Source: Bacillus norwichensis (GTDB lineage: Bacteria; Bacillota; Bacilli; Bacillales; Bacillaceae_C). Taken from it: DNA of 64,000 nt. The stretch covers positions 60,142 to 124,141 of the forward strand of contig NZ_JACSPV010000012.1 of NCBI RefSeq assembly GCF_014836955.1. Direction: 5' to 3'. The notes under the pieces are model-generated. The model ran no database searches, was not told where the DNA came from, and saw only the letters and a list, made by a program, of their open reading frames with translations. Positions within the stretch are counted from its first letter, which is position 1, and every line of letters begins with the position of its first letter. Shown one piece after another: positions 16,689-26,255 of this stretch. Position numbers and translations under genes: made by a program.

Positions 16689-18620
16689 ATGTCTGACCAA
16701 TTAAAAATCATTTTTCCAGATGGATCCGTCAAGGAATTTTCTGATGGAACGACAACTGAAGAGATTGCCGCTTCCATCAGCCCTGGTTTGAAGAAAAGTG
16801 CGGTTGCCGGAAAGCTGAGCGGTGAAATGATTGATTTAAGAACACCGATTAGCAAAGACGGTTCTATAGAAATCATTACGCCAGGGAGCGAGGAGGCTCT
16901 TGAAGTGCTTCGGCACAGCTCTGCTCACTTAATGGCGCAGGCAGTATCACGCCTTTATCCCGGTGTAAAGCTTGGCGTTGGTCCAGTTATTGAAAATGGG
17001 TTTTATTACGATATGGATATGGAACATTCATTGACACCGGACGATTTGTCTGCCATTGAAAAAGAGATGAACAGAATCATCGGTGAAAATTTGGAAGTCG
17101 TGCGCAAAGAGGTTACAAGGGATGAAGCGAAAAAACTGTTTGCACATGATGAGTATAAGCAAGAATTGATTGACGCCATCCCTGCGGATGAAAAAGTGAC
17201 GATTTATGAGCAGGGAGAATTTTACGATTTATGCCGCGGGGTTCATGTTCCTTCTACTGGCAAAATTAAGTTTTTCAAATTGTTGAGCATTGCTGGTGCA
17301 TACTGGCGTGGAGACAGCGACAATAAGATGCTGCAGCGTGTTTATGGAACTGCATTCTTTAAAAAGAGCGATCTTGAAGAGCATCTGAAAATGTTGGAAG
17401 AAGCGAAGGAACGCGATCACCGCAAGCTTGGGAAAGAACTTGGCTTGTTTACAAACTCACAAAAGGTAGGGCAAGGGCTGCCGCTTTGGCTTCCGAAAGG
17501 CGCAACGATCCGCAGAATCGTTGAACGTTATATTGTTGATAAAGAAGTTGAGCTTGGTTACGATCATGTGTACACTCCAGTAATGGGAAGTGTGGATCTT
17601 TATAAAACAAGCGGACACTGGGATCATTATCAAGAAGACATGTTCCCGGTTATGGATATGGACAATGAGCAACTTGTTTTGCGTCCGATGAACTGCCCTC
17701 ACCATATGATGATTTTCAAAAATGATATTCACAGCTACCGCGAGCTTCCGATCCGTATTGCTGAGCTGGGGCTTATGCACCGCTATGAAATGTCAGGAGC
17801 ACTTTCTGGTTTACAGCGAGTTCGTGGAATGACATTGAATGATGCTCATATATTTGTTCGCCCAGATCAAATTAAGGAAGAGTTTAAACGGGTTGTTGAA
17901 CTGATTATTGCAGTATACGGAGATTTCAACATCGGTGAATACTCATTCAGGCTTTCCTACCGAGATCCAGAAGATAAAGAGAAATATTTTGATGATGATG
18001 ACATGTGGGAAAAGGCACAGTCCATGCTGAAAGAGGCGATGGATGATCTGAATTTGGACTATTATGAAGCAGATGGAGAGGCTGCATTTTATGGACCGAA
18101 ACTAGATGTTCAGGTGAAAACGGCTCTTGGAAAAGAAGAGACACTATCCACCGTCCAGCTCGACTTCCTGCTTCCTGAAAAATTCGATTTGAACTATGTT
18201 GGTGAAGATGGTAAACAGCACCGTCCGGTTGTCATTCACCGTGGAGTTGTATCAACGATGGAAAGGTTTGTTGCCTTTTTGATCGAGGAATACAAAGGAG
18301 CATTCCCGACCTGGCTTGCACCTGTTCAGGTTCAAGTAATTCCTGTATCCCCGGATGCACACTTCGATTATGCTAAGCAGGTTACTGATAAACTGAAGGC
18401 AAGCGGCTTGCGTGTAGAAATGGATAAGCGCGATGAGAAAATCGGCTACAAAATCCGCGAAGCACAAATGCAAAAAATCCCTTATATGCTTGTCGTTGGT
18501 GACAATGAAGTCGAGGCTAAAGCAGTCAACGTAAGAAAATACGGAGAGAAAAAGACAGAAACTGTTCCATTGAACAAATTCATTGAACAAATCCAGGAAG
18601 AAGTAAAAAATTATAACTAA
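16689..18620 (+). CDS. thrS: Threonyl-tRNA synthetase
   Basis: Class II threonyl-tRNA synthetase, 643 residues, charges tRNA-Thr. It has an N-terminal TGS domain (about 1-65), the editing/SAD domain with HSSAHLMAQ and [10 protein letters not shown], catalytic motif 2 [19 protein letters not shown] with the zinc-binding MNCPHHM, and motif 3 [16 protein letters not shown]. The C-terminal anticodon domain contains [19 protein letters not shown]. The ATG has AGAAGGAG nine bases upstream. It is controlled by the T-box leader. Two repeat C units follow the stop directly. Confidence 0.98.
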   Translation: MSDQLKIIFPDGSVKEFSDGTTTEEIAASISPGLKKSAVAGKLSGEMIDLRTPISKDGSIEIITPGSEEALEVLRHSSAHLMAQAVSRLYPGVKLGVGPVIENGFYYDMDMEHSLTPDDLSAIEKEMNRIIGENLEVVRKEVTRDEAKKLFAHDEYKQELIDAIPADEKVTIYEQGEFYDLCRGVHVPSTGKIKFFKLLSIAGAYWRGDSDNKMLQRVYGTAFFKKSDLEEHLKMLEEAKERDHRKLGKELGLFTNSQKVGQGLPLWLPKGATIRRIVERYIVDKEVELGYDHVYTPVMGSVDLYKTSGHWDHYQEDMFPVMDMDNEQLVLRPMNCPHHMMIFKNDIHSYRELPIRIAELGLMHRYEMSGALSGLQRVRGMTLNDAHIFVRPDQIKEEFKRVVELIIAVYGDFNIGEYSFRLSYRDPEDKEKYFDDDDMWEKAQSMLKEAMDDLNLDYYEADGEAAFYGPKLDVQVKTALGKEETLSTVQLDFLLPEKFDLNYVGEDGKQHRPVVIHRGVVSTMERFVAFLIEEYKGAFPTWLAPVQVQVIPVSPDAHFDYAKQVTDKLKASGLRVEMDKRDEKIGYKIREAQMQKIPYMLVVGDNEVEAKAVNVRKYGEKKTETVPLNKFIEQIQEEVKNYN

Positions 18621-18621
18621 T

Positions 18622-18686
18622 GGGGTCACTAATGGGGTCAGACCCCCAGCGAGGTAACGCGTTAAAGCGGTGGGGGTCAGACCCCA
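18622..18686 (+). repeat. Repeat family C: paired GGGGTCAGACCCC palindromes
   Basis: Two palindromic cores (GGGGTCAGACCCCC and GGGGGTCAGACCCC) flank a spacer with the palindrome TAACGCGTTA. The same unit occurs in the other orientation after the MFS gene near 32.2 kb. Confidence 0.85.
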
Positions 18687-18700
18687 CAAAAAGACCCCAA

Positions 18701-18750
18701 AAAACCAGGTAAAGAAGCACCAAAATGCTCTTCTTCACCTGGTTTTGTTA
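18701..18750. terminator. Bidirectional terminator between thrS and the YusW-like lipoprotein gene
   Basis: AAAACCAGGT...ACCTGGTTTT closes a stem extended by AAGAAG/CTTCTT. A and T runs on both flanks let it work for both convergent genes. Confidence 0.85.
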
Positions 18751-19293
18751 TTGTCTATCTTCAAATTCTATTTTCTTTCCATTTTTCATTGTGTATTCCA
18801 AATCGAACTTTGTGTAGTTGGTATCAAGCTGGAATGTGTCAAGGATCTGTTGGATAGCGTCTTCCTTTGCTGTATTTTCATCAATCCTTACGTCCTGCAT
18901 TAAGGTGTATAACGACTGAAATGCCTCTGCACCTTTCAACTTTTTGTCATGAATAGCATCATTCAATTCCGCGCGGTACGAGCCAGTACCAGCATCCTTT
19001 TCTTCATATTCATAATCATATTCTACATCCGAAGCATAATCGACTTCCAGATCGAACTTCGTATAAGGGAAATTGTCCATCAGCTTTTTAGCATTCATAT
19101 CTTGGACATTCCCATCATCGGATTTGTTTCCGCTATCTTCTTTGCTGATGATATCGTCATTTGTTGTTGCATTTTCATTTGGCGGTGGGACTACCTGCTC
19201 TTTTGGATGGTTATCTATTGATGGATCGTTGGAACAAGCGGCTAATCCAATAGCAAACAAAGGGATCGAAAAGGAATAAATCCATTTTTTCAT
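18748..19293 (-). CDS. YusW-like lipoprotein
   Basis: A secreted lipoprotein of about 181 residues. A lysine-led signal peptide ends in the lipobox IGLAAC (Cys19 of the chosen start), followed by a low-complexity Asp/Asn/Pro linker. A C-terminal region (about 75-181) resembles the YusW-like domain, with two similar TKFDLE blocks (YTKFDLEVDYASDVEYDYE and YTKFDLEYTMKNGKKIEFED). The chosen ATG has AAGGAGG upstream; an upstream in-frame extension lacks signal-peptide character. Convergent with thrS. The function is unknown; the family name is from recall. Confidence 0.7.
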   Translation of the reverse strand: MKKWIYSFSIPLFAIGLAACSNDPSIDNHPKEQVVPPPNENATTNDDIISKEDSGNKSDDGNVQDMNAKKLMDNFPYTKFDLEVDYASDVEYDYEYEEKDAGTGSYRAELNDAIHDKKLKGAEAFQSLYTLMQDVRIDENTAKEDAIQQILDTFQLDTNYTKFDLEYTMKNGKKIEFEDRQ

Positions 19294-19428
19294 ATACGTG
19301 AACCTCCTTATCACTTGACCTATATTTATAAAGTTTTTCCTAATCATTGAAAAATAAACATTGCAGGCTGATCATAAATTTGGTATGATAAAAAACGTTG
19401 TTATCACAAGGCTTCACATGCCAGTCAT

Positions 19429-19457
19429 TTGACAAATTTATGCAGCCATGATAGACT
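19429..19457 (+). promoter_or_regulatory. SigA-type promoter of the infC operon
   Basis: TTGACA, 17 nt, TAGACT, with TG one base before the -10. Transcription starts about 260 nt before infC. Confidence 0.85.
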
Positions 19458-19463
19458 AAATAA

Positions 19464-19616
19464 GGTTAATCGAATACTTGTTTGTGTAAGAAGGAGCTGC
19501 CCGCTTCTCGCCTGATTGACGCATCAATGCTGTTGCCAGGCTATGAATGTAAGCAATTATCCACACTATGTTATGTGTGATTAAATGCGGGTCCCTTTTG
19601 CGGCCTGCATTTTTTT
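19464..19616 (+). promoter_or_regulatory. L20-type autoregulatory leader of infC-rpmI-rplT with terminator
   Basis: The long untranslated leader contains several hairpins and a terminator (AATGCGGGTCC / GGCCTGCATT with one bulge, then seven T). In B. subtilis, excess L20 binds such a leader and stabilises early termination. Position and terminator fit that system; I identified it by context, not by a covariance search. Confidence 0.75.
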
Positions 19617-19725
19617 ATGAAATCAAATCAGATAAAGATAGGCGAAAGAATTTCATATATAAACAGATCAGCCCTATTTTTACTCAAACTCAGTATTCTT
19701 GAAAATACCTTGGAGGTGGCTAACT

Positions 19726-20241
19726 ATTAGCAAAGATATGTTTGTGAATGAAGGCATTCGTGCCCGTGAACTTCGTCTCATTGACCAAAATGGTGAACAG
19801 GCGGGTGTCAAATCCCGCAATGAAGCGCTCGAAATTGCTGTGCGTGCTAACCTTGACCTTGTTTTGGTTGCGCCGAACGCAAAGCCCCCAGTAGCCAGAA
19901 TCATGGACTATGGGAAATATCGTTTTGAACAGCAAAAGAGAGAAAAAGAAGCGCGTAAGAACCAAAAAGTGATCAACGTGAAGGAAGTTCGTTTAAGTCC
20001 AACAATTGATGAGCATGATTTTAATACAAAGCTCCGCAATGGACGCAAGTTCCTTGAAAAAGGGGACAAAGTGAAGGCATCCATCCGTTTCAGAGGACGT
20101 GCTATCACTCATAAAGAAATTGGTCAGCAAGTACTGACACGCTTTGCCGAGGAGTGCAAAGATTTGGCAACTGTCGAGTCCAAACCACGAATGGATGGCA
20201 GAAGCATGTTTCTAGTACTAGCACCGATTAACGAAAAGTAA
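19726..20241 (+). CDS. infC: Translation initiation factor IF-3 (ATT start)
   Basis: IF-3, 171 residues, binds the 30S subunit and checks start codon-anticodon pairing. The N-terminal domain contains [15 protein letters not shown] and [25 protein letters not shown]. The linker is [22 protein letters not shown]. The C-terminal domain contains [21 protein letters not shown]. Translation most likely starts at ATT: GGAGGT lies exactly eight bases upstream and the protein then begins as in related IF-3s, while no ATG/GTG/TTG fits. A rare start is a hallmark of infC autoregulation. First gene of infC-rpmI-rplT. Confidence 0.95.
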   Translation: MSKDMFVNEGIRARELRLIDQNGEQAGVKSRNEALEIAVRANLDLVLVAPNAKPPVARIMDYGKYRFEQQKREKEARKNQKVINVKEVRLSPTIDEHDFNTKLRNGRKFLEKGDKVKASIRFRGRAITHKEIGQQVLTRFAEECKDLATVESKPRMDGRSMFLVLAPINEK

Positions 20242-20262
20242 TGTTTTGAGGAGGAAATTCAT

Positions 20263-20463
20263 ATGCCAAAAATGAAAACACACCGCGGCGCAGCAAAACG
20301 TTTTAAAAAGACTGCCTCCGGCAAATTAAAACGTTCACATGCTTACACAAGCCACTTGGCCGCTAATAAATCCACGAAACAAAAGCGGAAACTCCGCAAG
20401 TCGGCAATCGTCTCCAAAGGCGACTTCCGCAGAATTCGTCACTTACTTGATAACATTAAATAA
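20263..20463 (+). CDS. rpmI: 50S ribosomal protein L35
   Basis: A 66-residue, highly basic ribosomal protein with the signature [20 protein letters not shown] and the end [10 protein letters not shown]. It is the usual length for L35. The ATG follows GAGGAGGAAATTC. It lies between infC and rplT, as in nearly all bacteria. Confidence 0.98.
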   Translation: MPKMKTHRGAAKRFKKTASGKLKRSHAYTSHLAANKSTKQKRKLRKSAIVSKGDFRRIRHLLDNIK

Positions 20464-20490
20464 TTAGGGAGCATTTAGGAGGGAAATAAT

Positions 20491-20844
20491 ATGCCACGCG
20501 TAAAAGGCGGAACAGTTACCCGTAGACGTCGTAAGAAAGTTTTAAAATTAGCAAAAGGTTATTATGGTTCCAAACATACATTATATAAAACTGCCAATCA
20601 GCAGGTCATGAAGTCTTATATGTACGCTTATCGTGACCGCCGCAACAAGAAACGTGATTTCCGCAAACTATGGATTACACGTATCAATGCTGCAGCACGC
20701 ATGAACGGTCTTTCCTACAGCCGTTTGATGCACGGCTTGAAAGTTGCCGGTATCGAAGTAAATCGTAAAATGCTTGCAGACCTTGCTATTTCCGATGAAA
20801 AAGCATTTGCAGAACTTGCAGACAAAGCAAAGGCGGCTCTTTAA
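20491..20844 (+). CDS. rplT: 50S ribosomal protein L20
   Basis: A 117-residue ribosomal protein required for 50S assembly and likely repressor of its own operon through the upstream leader. The basic N-terminal tail ([31 protein letters not shown]) is followed by the globular part [21 protein letters not shown]. The ATG follows AGGAGGGAAATAAT. Last gene of the operon. Confidence 0.98.
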   Translation: MPRVKGGTVTRRRRKKVLKLAKGYYGSKHTLYKTANQQVMKSYMYAYRDRRNKKRDFRKLWITRINAAARMNGLSYSRLMHGLKVAGIEVNRKMLADLAISDEKAFAELADKAKAAL

Positions 20845-20857
20845 GAGCAAAAGCGTC

Positions 20858-21054
20858 ATAGACAGAACGAGACATCACTGAGCAGTGCTTTTAGGCACTG
20901 CCAGGGTTGTCTGTCTTGTGCCCTGTGAAGTCGGAGTTGGGGACAGGCTTGAGCGAGATATCCTGTCTCTTTGTCTAAAAAAGACCAACACTTTCTGTGC
21001 TTGGCATGACATAATGAAAAAAGCTACTCTTCATTTTAGAAGAGTGGCTTTTTT
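20858..21054 (+). terminator. Downstream region of rplT with hairpins and a strong terminator
   Basis: A first hairpin (GCAGTGC/GCACTGC, flanked by AGACA..TGTCT) has no T tract. At 21017-21054 a 16-bp stem (AAAAAAGCTACTCTTC/GAAGAGTGGCTTTTTT) with a 6-nt loop forms the clear terminator. No gene was recognised between them. Confidence 0.85.
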
Positions 21055-21082
21055 GTGTATCATTTGTTTATCAGATTATGCT

Positions 21083-21286
21083 GAGTCCAGATCCAGTACC
21101 TATCGACCAGCAGACTTCACGTTTCCTCCTACAATAAGTCAATCGGCTCCGACGGACAAGGATGTCCTAGTGCAAGCGAAGCGACAGAATGCAGCGTTTT
21201 GTATAGGAAGTACTAAGTCTCCGAAGCCAAAGGCTGTGGCGGCCTTTGGCGCCGTGTTTCCTTTATCTCGTTGAAGTCTCACTATT
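21083..21286 (+). repeat. Repeat family B, copy B3
   Basis: It shares CTATCGACCAGCAGACTTCA, AGTGCAAGCGAAGCGACAG and GTTTCCTTTATCTCGTTGAAG with other B copies (B1 in reverse, B2, B8). The rest of the interval up to 21470 looks like a more degraded B copy, ending ACAGGCGCTTGCGCTTTTG. No gene is visible between 21054 and 21549. Confidence 0.65.
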
Positions 21287-21549
21287 CTCTAGTTGCAGAA
21301 AGGCAGGGGCTTGAGGTCACTTTCTGTTAATCCAATGAAGTCACAGAAAGATTTTATTGGAATGCTCTCCGATGGACAGGATCCTAGTGACGCGAGGCTT
21401 GTCGCTCCTAAACGCCGTCTTCCACATTTCAGCTCAGTCTGTACTTAAATGAACAGGCGCTTGCGCTTTTGTTTCTGTTAAGATATAGGTTCATGTCATA
21501 AGCGAGCAGGAAAAAAATACATATGTATAGAAGAAAGCAGGTGATCATC

Positions 21550-22125
21550 ATGGATGAGCAGTTGTTAATCATGCTTTCGGTTATGAGTGGAATTGGAATT
21601 CTGGCACCAGTGCTATTTATACTGTTCCACGTCGTCCGGCAATTTATGTTTATACCGGTTGCGTTAGTTTGCATGGCAGGTGGGATACTTTTCGGCAGCT
21701 TTCTTGGGACAGTCTATTCAATGGCAGGTTTGTTATTATTGTCCGCTCTATTCTATTTCTGTATCAGAAAGATTCCGCGAACGTATGGTAAATTGATGAA
21801 AGTCAAGCATAACTGGTTTGGGGCGCATACAAAATTGACAGTGGGCCAGATTGCCGTATTGCGATTGATTCCATTTTTTCACTATCAATTGCTAAATGTC
21901 TGTCTGCTGGAAAGAAGGCCGGACTTTCGAGGGTTTATGAAGGGGGCATTCGCTACTAATTTACCACTTGCTTTTTTTTATACGATATTTGGTGAATATA
22001 TCACCCAGTTTTCTCCTAGAATGGCTGTCCTCATTGTAATCGCACTTTTTATTCTTTGCTATCTTCTTCGCGAGAAAGTAGTCACTGTCAAATGGCATGA
22101 GTTCTTTTCACACCACTCTGCTTAA
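21550..22125 (+). CDS. VTT-domain (TVP38/DedA-like) membrane protein
   Basis: A polytopic membrane protein of about 191 residues with the VTT pattern. FIPVALVCMAGGILFGSFLGTVYSMAG holds the glycine-rich re-entrant-loop motif, and AVLRLIPFFHYQLLNVCLLE carries the R-x-x-P signature. Such proteins act in lipid or polyprenyl-phosphate transport across membranes; the substrate here is unknown. The ATG lies behind AGCAGGTG; an ATG nine codons earlier is an alternative. A terminator-like hairpin (CAAGCGAA/TTCGCTTG then TTTT) follows the stop. Confidence 0.8.
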   Translation: MDEQLLIMLSVMSGIGILAPVLFILFHVVRQFMFIPVALVCMAGGILFGSFLGTVYSMAGLLLLSALFYFCIRKIPRTYGKLMKVKHNWFGAHTKLTVGQIAVLRLIPFFHYQLLNVCLLERRPDFRGFMKGAFATNLPLAFFYTIFGEYITQFSPRMAVLIVIALFILCYLLREKVVTVKWHEFFSHHSA

Positions 22126-22144
22126 ATGATAATTCACAAATAGT

Positions 22145-22176
22145 CAAGCGAACGAAACTTTTTCTTCGCTTGTTTT
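22145..22176 (+). terminator. Terminator after the VTT-domain gene
   Basis: An 8-bp stem CAAGCGAA/TTCGCTTG with a 12-nt loop followed by TTTT. Confidence 0.65.
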
Positions 22177-22248
22177 ACTTTGCTCGAAAGCGGATCTTTG
22201 GAGGAAAGGGCTGCCACAGAGAGAGCAGCCTTCTTAAACATGCGAACG

Positions 22249-22644
22249 TTATTCTTTACCCCTATTTTTCTCCACCAATTCTTTAACAGGACTTTTCCAG
22301 TCAATGGCAGCATTGGGATACCTCAGCTTCACTTCATTTTCAATGAATGTGAAATCCTCGTAGCTTAGCCCCTGCAGTAGATCATTATTGTGTGGAAAAA
22401 TGAAAATGGAAACGACTTCAAAAGCACGCTCGGTTGTCCCAAGATATTTCTCACCTTCGAACATAACGCCTTCATAAGTGATCAAAAAGTTTTTTCGAAT
22501 ATTATCGGGAATATCGTAAAAGAAGAATTTCTTTTGTTCATGGGCACTTTCCAATTTTCTTTTTGGATCCAATATAAATTTAATGGCTATACAAAAGAGA
22601 TAAATAATTAAAGCCAAAATGACGAGTCTAAATAATAAGATCAT
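22249..22644 (-). CDS. ysdB: YsdB-like sigma-W-type small membrane protein
   Basis: A 131-residue protein with a single N-terminal membrane segment (about residues 3-20) and a soluble C-terminal region containing FFYDIPDNIRKNFLITYEGVMFEGEKY. It matches YsdB by content and by its place between rplT and ysdC. B. subtilis ysdB is in the SigW regulon; its function is unknown. The ATG follows GGAGGGCTCGTC. It is divergent from the dUTPase gene. Confidence 0.8.
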   Translation of the reverse strand: MILLFRLVILALIIYLFCIAIKFILDPKRKLESAHEQKKFFFYDIPDNIRKNFLITYEGVMFEGEKYLGTTERAFEVVSIFIFPHNNDLLQGLSYEDFTFIENEVKLRYPNAAIDWKSPVKELVEKNRGKE

Positions 22645-22707
22645 GACGAGCCCTCCAATCCATAATCTACCTAATATACGGACAAACGCGATAAAAGGTT
22701 TCAACTT

Positions 22708-22716
22708 TGTTATAAT
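22708..22716 (+). promoter_or_regulatory. Extended -10 promoter element for the dUTPase gene
   Basis: TGTTATAAT (TG, one base, perfect TATAAT) lies 22 nt before the start codon. No good -35 at 17 nt was found. Confidence 0.5.
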
Positions 22717-22737
22717 TTTTTTATGGAGGATTGATAA

Positions 22738-23232
22738 ATGATGACAATACAGGAATGGTTTGCTATGCAATATGAATTGGACCAGTATATAGAAAAGGAA
22801 CACGATCTGCAAAGAGAAGATTTATTTGAAAAAAAGATACTAGCTTTGCTTGTTGAAGTTGGTGAATTGGCAAACGAAACAAGGAGTTTTAAATTCTGGA
22901 GTAAAAAGGCTCCATCCCCCCACGAGGATATTTTGGAGGAGTTCGTGGATGGCGTCCATTTTATTTTATCCCTTGGACTGGAGCTCGGTTTTTCAGATCG
23001 CGAATATTCTCTTGTATCCCAGGAAGGCAATGAAGATTTGAACCGCAGCTTTTTAAAGGTTTACAAGCTGATTAATGATTTTCGCCAGTCAAAAGATGCA
23101 ATGGATTTCGAGGAACTCTTCCGTCAATATATTGTTCTAGGGCAAACGCTTGGCTTTACGCTGCATGAAGTACAGGAAGCGTATAAGAAGAAAAACGATG
23201 TGAATTTCAAGCGCCAGCAAGACGGATATTAA
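22738..23232 (+). CDS. Dimeric dUTP diphosphatase (all-alpha NTP-PPase type)
   Basis: A 164-residue dUTPase of the all-alpha (MazG-like, dUTPase_2) class that hydrolyses dUTP to dUMP and pyrophosphate, keeping uracil out of DNA. The metal-binding ExxE..ExxD signature reads LVEVGELANETRSFKFW and EDILEEFVDGVHFILSLG. The ATG follows GGAGGATTGATAA; two ATG codons are tandem. It sits between ysdB and ysdC. Confidence 0.93.
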   Translation: MMTIQEWFAMQYELDQYIEKEHDLQREDLFEKKILALLVEVGELANETRSFKFWSKKAPSPHEDILEEFVDGVHFILSLGLELGFSDREYSLVSQEGNEDLNRSFLKVYKLINDFRQSKDAMDFEELFRQYIVLGQTLGFTLHEVQEAYKKKNDVNFKRQQDGY

Positions 23233-23318
23233 ATGAAATAGCAACAACTTCTTTGTGAATACTTCAGTTTTTCAGTATAATTTTAAAAAGGAAAAATTTT
23301 CTAAAGCGAGGGATAAGA

Positions 23319-24404
23319 ATGAAACAGCTCGATGAAAATTTAACAATGCTAAAAGACTTGACCGACGCCAAGGGAATTCCAGGTAATGAGCAAGAACCGC
23401 GCAACATCATGAAAAAGTACATAGAGCCATATGCAGATGGGATCGAAACGGATGGCCTGGGAAGTTTAATTGCAAAAAAAACGGGTGATTCTAGCGGACC
23501 CAAGGTTATGGTGGCTGGGCATTTGGATGAAGTAGGCTTCATGGTTACACAAATCGATGACAAGGGATTCCTTCGATTCCAAACAGTTGGAGGATGGTGG
23601 AATCAGGTGATGCTTGCCCAGCGTGTGACGATTGTTACTGCAAAAGGCGAGATTACAGGTGTTATTGGCTCCAAACCGCCGCATATTTTATCAGCAGAAG
23701 CACGGAAAAAGCCAGTGGAAATCAAGGATATGTTCATTGATATCGGAGCATCAAGTAAGGAAGAAGTGAGAGAATGGGGAGTCCGTCCGGGTGACATGGT
23801 TGTTCCTTACTTTGAATTTACTGTCATGAACAATGAGAAAATGCTTCTTGCCAAAGCATGGGATAACCGTATTGGCTGCGCCATTGCCATCGATGTTCTA
23901 AAAAATCTCAAAGGCGAAAATCACCCCAACATTGTATACGGTGTAGGTACCGTACAGGAAGAGGTGGGTTTAAGAGGAGCCAAAACAGCCGCAAACAAAA
24001 TCGCACCGGACATTGCATTCGCAGTGGATGTCGGTATTGCGGGTGATACTCCGGGTGTCTCCGACAAGGAGGCGCAAGGTAAAATGGGAGAGGGACCACA
24101 AATCATGCTATATGATGCTTCAATGGTCTCCCATAAAGGTCTTCGTGATTTCGTAACAGGGGTAGCGGATGACTTGGGTATTCCCTATCAATTTGACGCT
24201 ATGCCTGGTGGAGGAACGGATGCAGGATCTACGCATTTGGCAGGTGAAGGTGCTCCGTCATTGGCCATTACAATCGCTACTCGCTATATCCATACACATG
24301 CAGCTCTTTTGCACCGTGATGACTATGAAAATGCGGTTAAACTCATTACTGAAGTAGTTAAGCGTCTGGATAAAGAAGCAGTGGATAAAATCATATTTGA
24401 TTAA
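23319..24404 (+). CDS. ysdC: M42-family metallo-aminopeptidase YsdC
   Basis: A 361-residue peptidase of family M42 (glutamyl/deblocking aminopeptidase type), probably assembling into tetrahedral dodecamers that trim peptides in the cytosol. Metal ligands lie in [32 protein letters not shown] (catalytic Glu and metal Glu), [12 protein letters not shown] and the C-terminal [14 protein letters not shown]. The ATG follows AAAGCGAGGGATAAGA. Single gene closed by a terminator. Confidence 0.95.
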   Translation: MKQLDENLTMLKDLTDAKGIPGNEQEPRNIMKKYIEPYADGIETDGLGSLIAKKTGDSSGPKVMVAGHLDEVGFMVTQIDDKGFLRFQTVGGWWNQVMLAQRVTIVTAKGEITGVIGSKPPHILSAEARKKPVEIKDMFIDIGASSKEEVREWGVRPGDMVVPYFEFTVMNNEKMLLAKAWDNRIGCAIAIDVLKNLKGENHPNIVYGVGTVQEEVGLRGAKTAANKIAPDIAFAVDVGIAGDTPGVSDKEAQGKMGEGPQIMLYDASMVSHKGLRDFVTGVADDLGIPYQFDAMPGGGTDAGSTHLAGEGAPSLAITIATRYIHTHAALLHRDDYENAVKLITEVVKRLDKEAVDKIIFD

Positions 24405-24414
24405 GTTGCTGAAT

Positions 24415-24448
24415 AAAAAGTACATCACACCTAGTGGTGTGCTTTTTT
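24415..24448 (+). terminator. ysdC terminator
   Basis: CACACC/GGTGTG stem with a TAGT loop, extended by AAAAG/CTTTT, followed by T6. Confidence 0.85.
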
Positions 24449-24548
24449 GTTCGCTCATCTACTAGGTGCATGATTTTCTGCTTTTTTCTTTTCAGAAAAT
24501 CAATTTTGCTGTATTGTCTAATAAGAATACAGATAAAGGGAGAAATGT

Positions 24549-25001
24549 ATGGGGAATCTATGGGAATATATTGTTGTTTTCCTTTTGGCCGGAGTGCCGT
24601 GGATTGAAATAGCTGCGGTAATCCCGGTTGCCATTATTAGCGGGCTGCAGCCTGCTTTTGTTGTGATATTCAGTTTTGCGGGAAATTTATTAACAACTAT
24701 CTTGGTCATCTATTTATTTGAACCTATCAAGAATTATCTTTTCAAAAAAAGAGGGGAATTAAAAGAAAGCGGTAAACGGGAGGCGCGAGCAAAAAGAATC
24801 TGGAACAAATATGGACTGCCAGGACTGGCTTTGCTTGGTCCTATTTTGATCGGCATCCACGTTGCTGCATTTATCGGGTTGACTCTCGGCGCTGCAAAAA
24901 ATTGGACCCTTCTTTGGATGACAATCAGTCTGTTGATCTGGTCGATTGTGTTTGGGGTCGCAGCCAATTATGGAGTGGAGGCATTCAAGGTGTTTTTTTA
25001 G
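24549..25001 (+). CDS. Small multidrug-export-type membrane protein
   Basis: A 150-residue membrane protein resembling the Sm_multidrug_ex family, with four hydrophobic segments. The conserved N-terminal GVPWIEIAAVIPVAIISGL carries a membrane-embedded Pro/Glu, and the FEPIKNYLFKKRG loop and LPGLALLGPILIGIHVAAFIGL follow. The family name is historic; transport activity is not established. The ATG follows AAAGGGAGAAATGT. Convergent with sspI. Confidence 0.8.
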   Translation: MGNLWEYIVVFLLAGVPWIEIAAVIPVAIISGLQPAFVVIFSFAGNLLTTILVIYLFEPIKNYLFKKRGELKESGKREARAKRIWNKYGLPGLALLGPILIGIHVAAFIGLTLGAAKNWTLLWMTISLLIWSIVFGVAANYGVEAFKVFF

Positions 25002-25046
25002 CGGCCAGGCTAAGAAAAGTTTGAGCTGTTGGCTCATAAAAGCTAA

Positions 25047-25078
25047 TAAAAAAAGCGGCTGGTCAACACCGCCGCTTA
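25047..25078 (-). terminator. sspI terminator
   Basis: On the minus strand AAGCGGC/GCCGCTT encloses an 11-nt loop and runs into seven or more T residues, at the end of sspI. Confidence 0.85.
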
Positions 25079-25288
25079 TCCCTGTTTCAATCCATTTTCA
25101 AGTGTGCCAAGCATCATGTTTTTCTCCTGATCATCAGCGTTCTGCCAGATCACTTCAAAAAGCACTCCTAATCCAGGCAAATATTTTTCCTCGCCTTTCT
25201 GCATGGCATCCACTATCGTATCACGCAATTGATCTTGATTGTTTTCAGCAACATTATGGATTACAGCTCTTCTAATGTTAAGATCCAT
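25076..25288 (-). CDS. sspI: Small acid-soluble spore protein SspI
   Basis: A minor small acid-soluble spore protein, 70 residues, made in the forespore. The sequence [13 protein letters not shown]...[21 protein letters not shown]...WQ is characteristic of SspI. The ATG follows AAAAGGAGCC. SspI genes are normally SigG-controlled; I could not identify a convincing SigG site upstream. Convergent with the membrane exporter gene; divergent from ysgA, as in B. subtilis. Confidence 0.95.
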   Translation of the reverse strand: MDLNIRRAVIHNVAENNQDQLRDTIVDAMQKGEEKYLPGLGVLFEVIWQNADDQEKNMMLGTLENGLKQG

Positions 25289-25462
25289 CCAATTGGCTCC
25301 TTTTCAAAAGATTCTTCCGTTAGCTTTTCGCAAACGAGCTGAATTATGCATAAATGGTAGTGGTGAAAGTTGAAGACGGTAGAAACAAGCCAATTATTAT
25401 TTGGTGACTGTTAAAATTTCCTCTATAATGAAAAAAGAATTGTCCCGGAAAGGAATTGGATA

Positions 25463-26224
25463 ATGAAGGAAGAACTTAAATCCGCGAAAAATACGCGGGT
25501 CAAGGATTGGAAAAAATTACTTACCAAAAAAGGGCGGGATCAATCCGGTCAATATTTATTGGAAGGCGCTCATTTAATTGAAGAAGCTTTAAAAACTGAT
25601 GAGATTATTGAAATTATGGTTCGAAGCAATTATACTGCCTTCGAATTTGAACGGTTGAAAAAGTTTCCGGTAACATTGATTTCTGAAGAAATCAGCCAAT
25701 CTATCTCAGCAACTGAAACTCCTCAGGGTATATTTGCAGTATGTAAAAAAAGAGCTGCGGGAGTGGATCTTGCCATTCATCGAAAACTGCTTTTGCTTGA
25801 CGGGGTACAGGACCCAGGTAATATTGGAACGATGATCCGGACGGTAGATGCGGCAGGAATCGATGCTGTTATTTTTGGAGAAGGAACAGGGGATGTTTAT
25901 AATCCAAAGGTAATTCGCTCAGCTCAGGGAAGTCATTTTCATTTACAGATGGAAACCGGAAATTTAGTGGAGTGGATAAAAAAATCAAAGGCTGCTAATA
26001 TTTCGGTTTACGGAACGGCCCTTGAAAATGCGGAGCCTTTTATGAATGTTCCCGCATCAGATTCCTTTGCTTTGATTATGGGGAATGAAGGAGCAGGAGT
26101 AGCTCCCGATGTTCTTCAGCAGACAGATAAAAACTTATATATTCCACTCTATGGAAAAAGTGAATCCCTTAATGTTGCAATAGCTGCGGGCATATTGCTT
26201 TATCATTTGCGAAAACCGATTTGA
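25463..26224 (+). CDS. ysgA: TrmH/SpoU-family RNA 2'-O-methyltransferase
   Basis: A 253-residue SPOUT-class RNA methyltransferase. The N-terminal substrate-binding domain (about 10-95, with GQYLLEGAHLIEEAL) is followed by the knotted domain: motif 1 LDGVQDPGNIGTMIRTVDAAG, motif 2 LIMGNEGAGVA and motif 3 LYIPLYGKSESLNVAIAAGI. It likely methylates a ribose in 23S rRNA; the exact site cannot be read. The ATG follows GGAAAGGAATTGG. Upstream of pheST, as in B. subtilis, and the pheS promoter overlaps its stop codon. Confidence 0.92.
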   Translation: MKEELKSAKNTRVKDWKKLLTKKGRDQSGQYLLEGAHLIEEALKTDEIIEIMVRSNYTAFEFERLKKFPVTLISEEISQSISATETPQGIFAVCKKRAAGVDLAIHRKLLLLDGVQDPGNIGTMIRTVDAAGIDAVIFGEGTGDVYNPKVIRSAQGSHFHLQMETGNLVEWIKKSKAANISVYGTALENAEPFMNVPASDSFALIMGNEGAGVAPDVLQQTDKNLYIPLYGKSESLNVAIAAGILLYHLRKPI

Positions 26225-26249
26225 AATTATTACTTGGAACGTCTATAAT
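26221..26249 (+). promoter_or_regulatory. SigA-type promoter of the pheST leader
   Basis: TTGAAA, 17 nt, TATAAT. The -35 overlaps the ysgA stop codon. Confidence 0.85.
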
Positions 26250-26255
26250 GTGAAT

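Noticed and set aside
18622..18686. CRISPR-like spaced palindromes
   Set aside because: Only two units, and the spacer sequence is itself conserved in the other copies; no cas genes. They are dispersed palindromic repeats.
25300..25420. SigG promoter for sspI
   Set aside because: Only a CATTTAT-like -10 was seen, without an acceptable -35 at the right distance.
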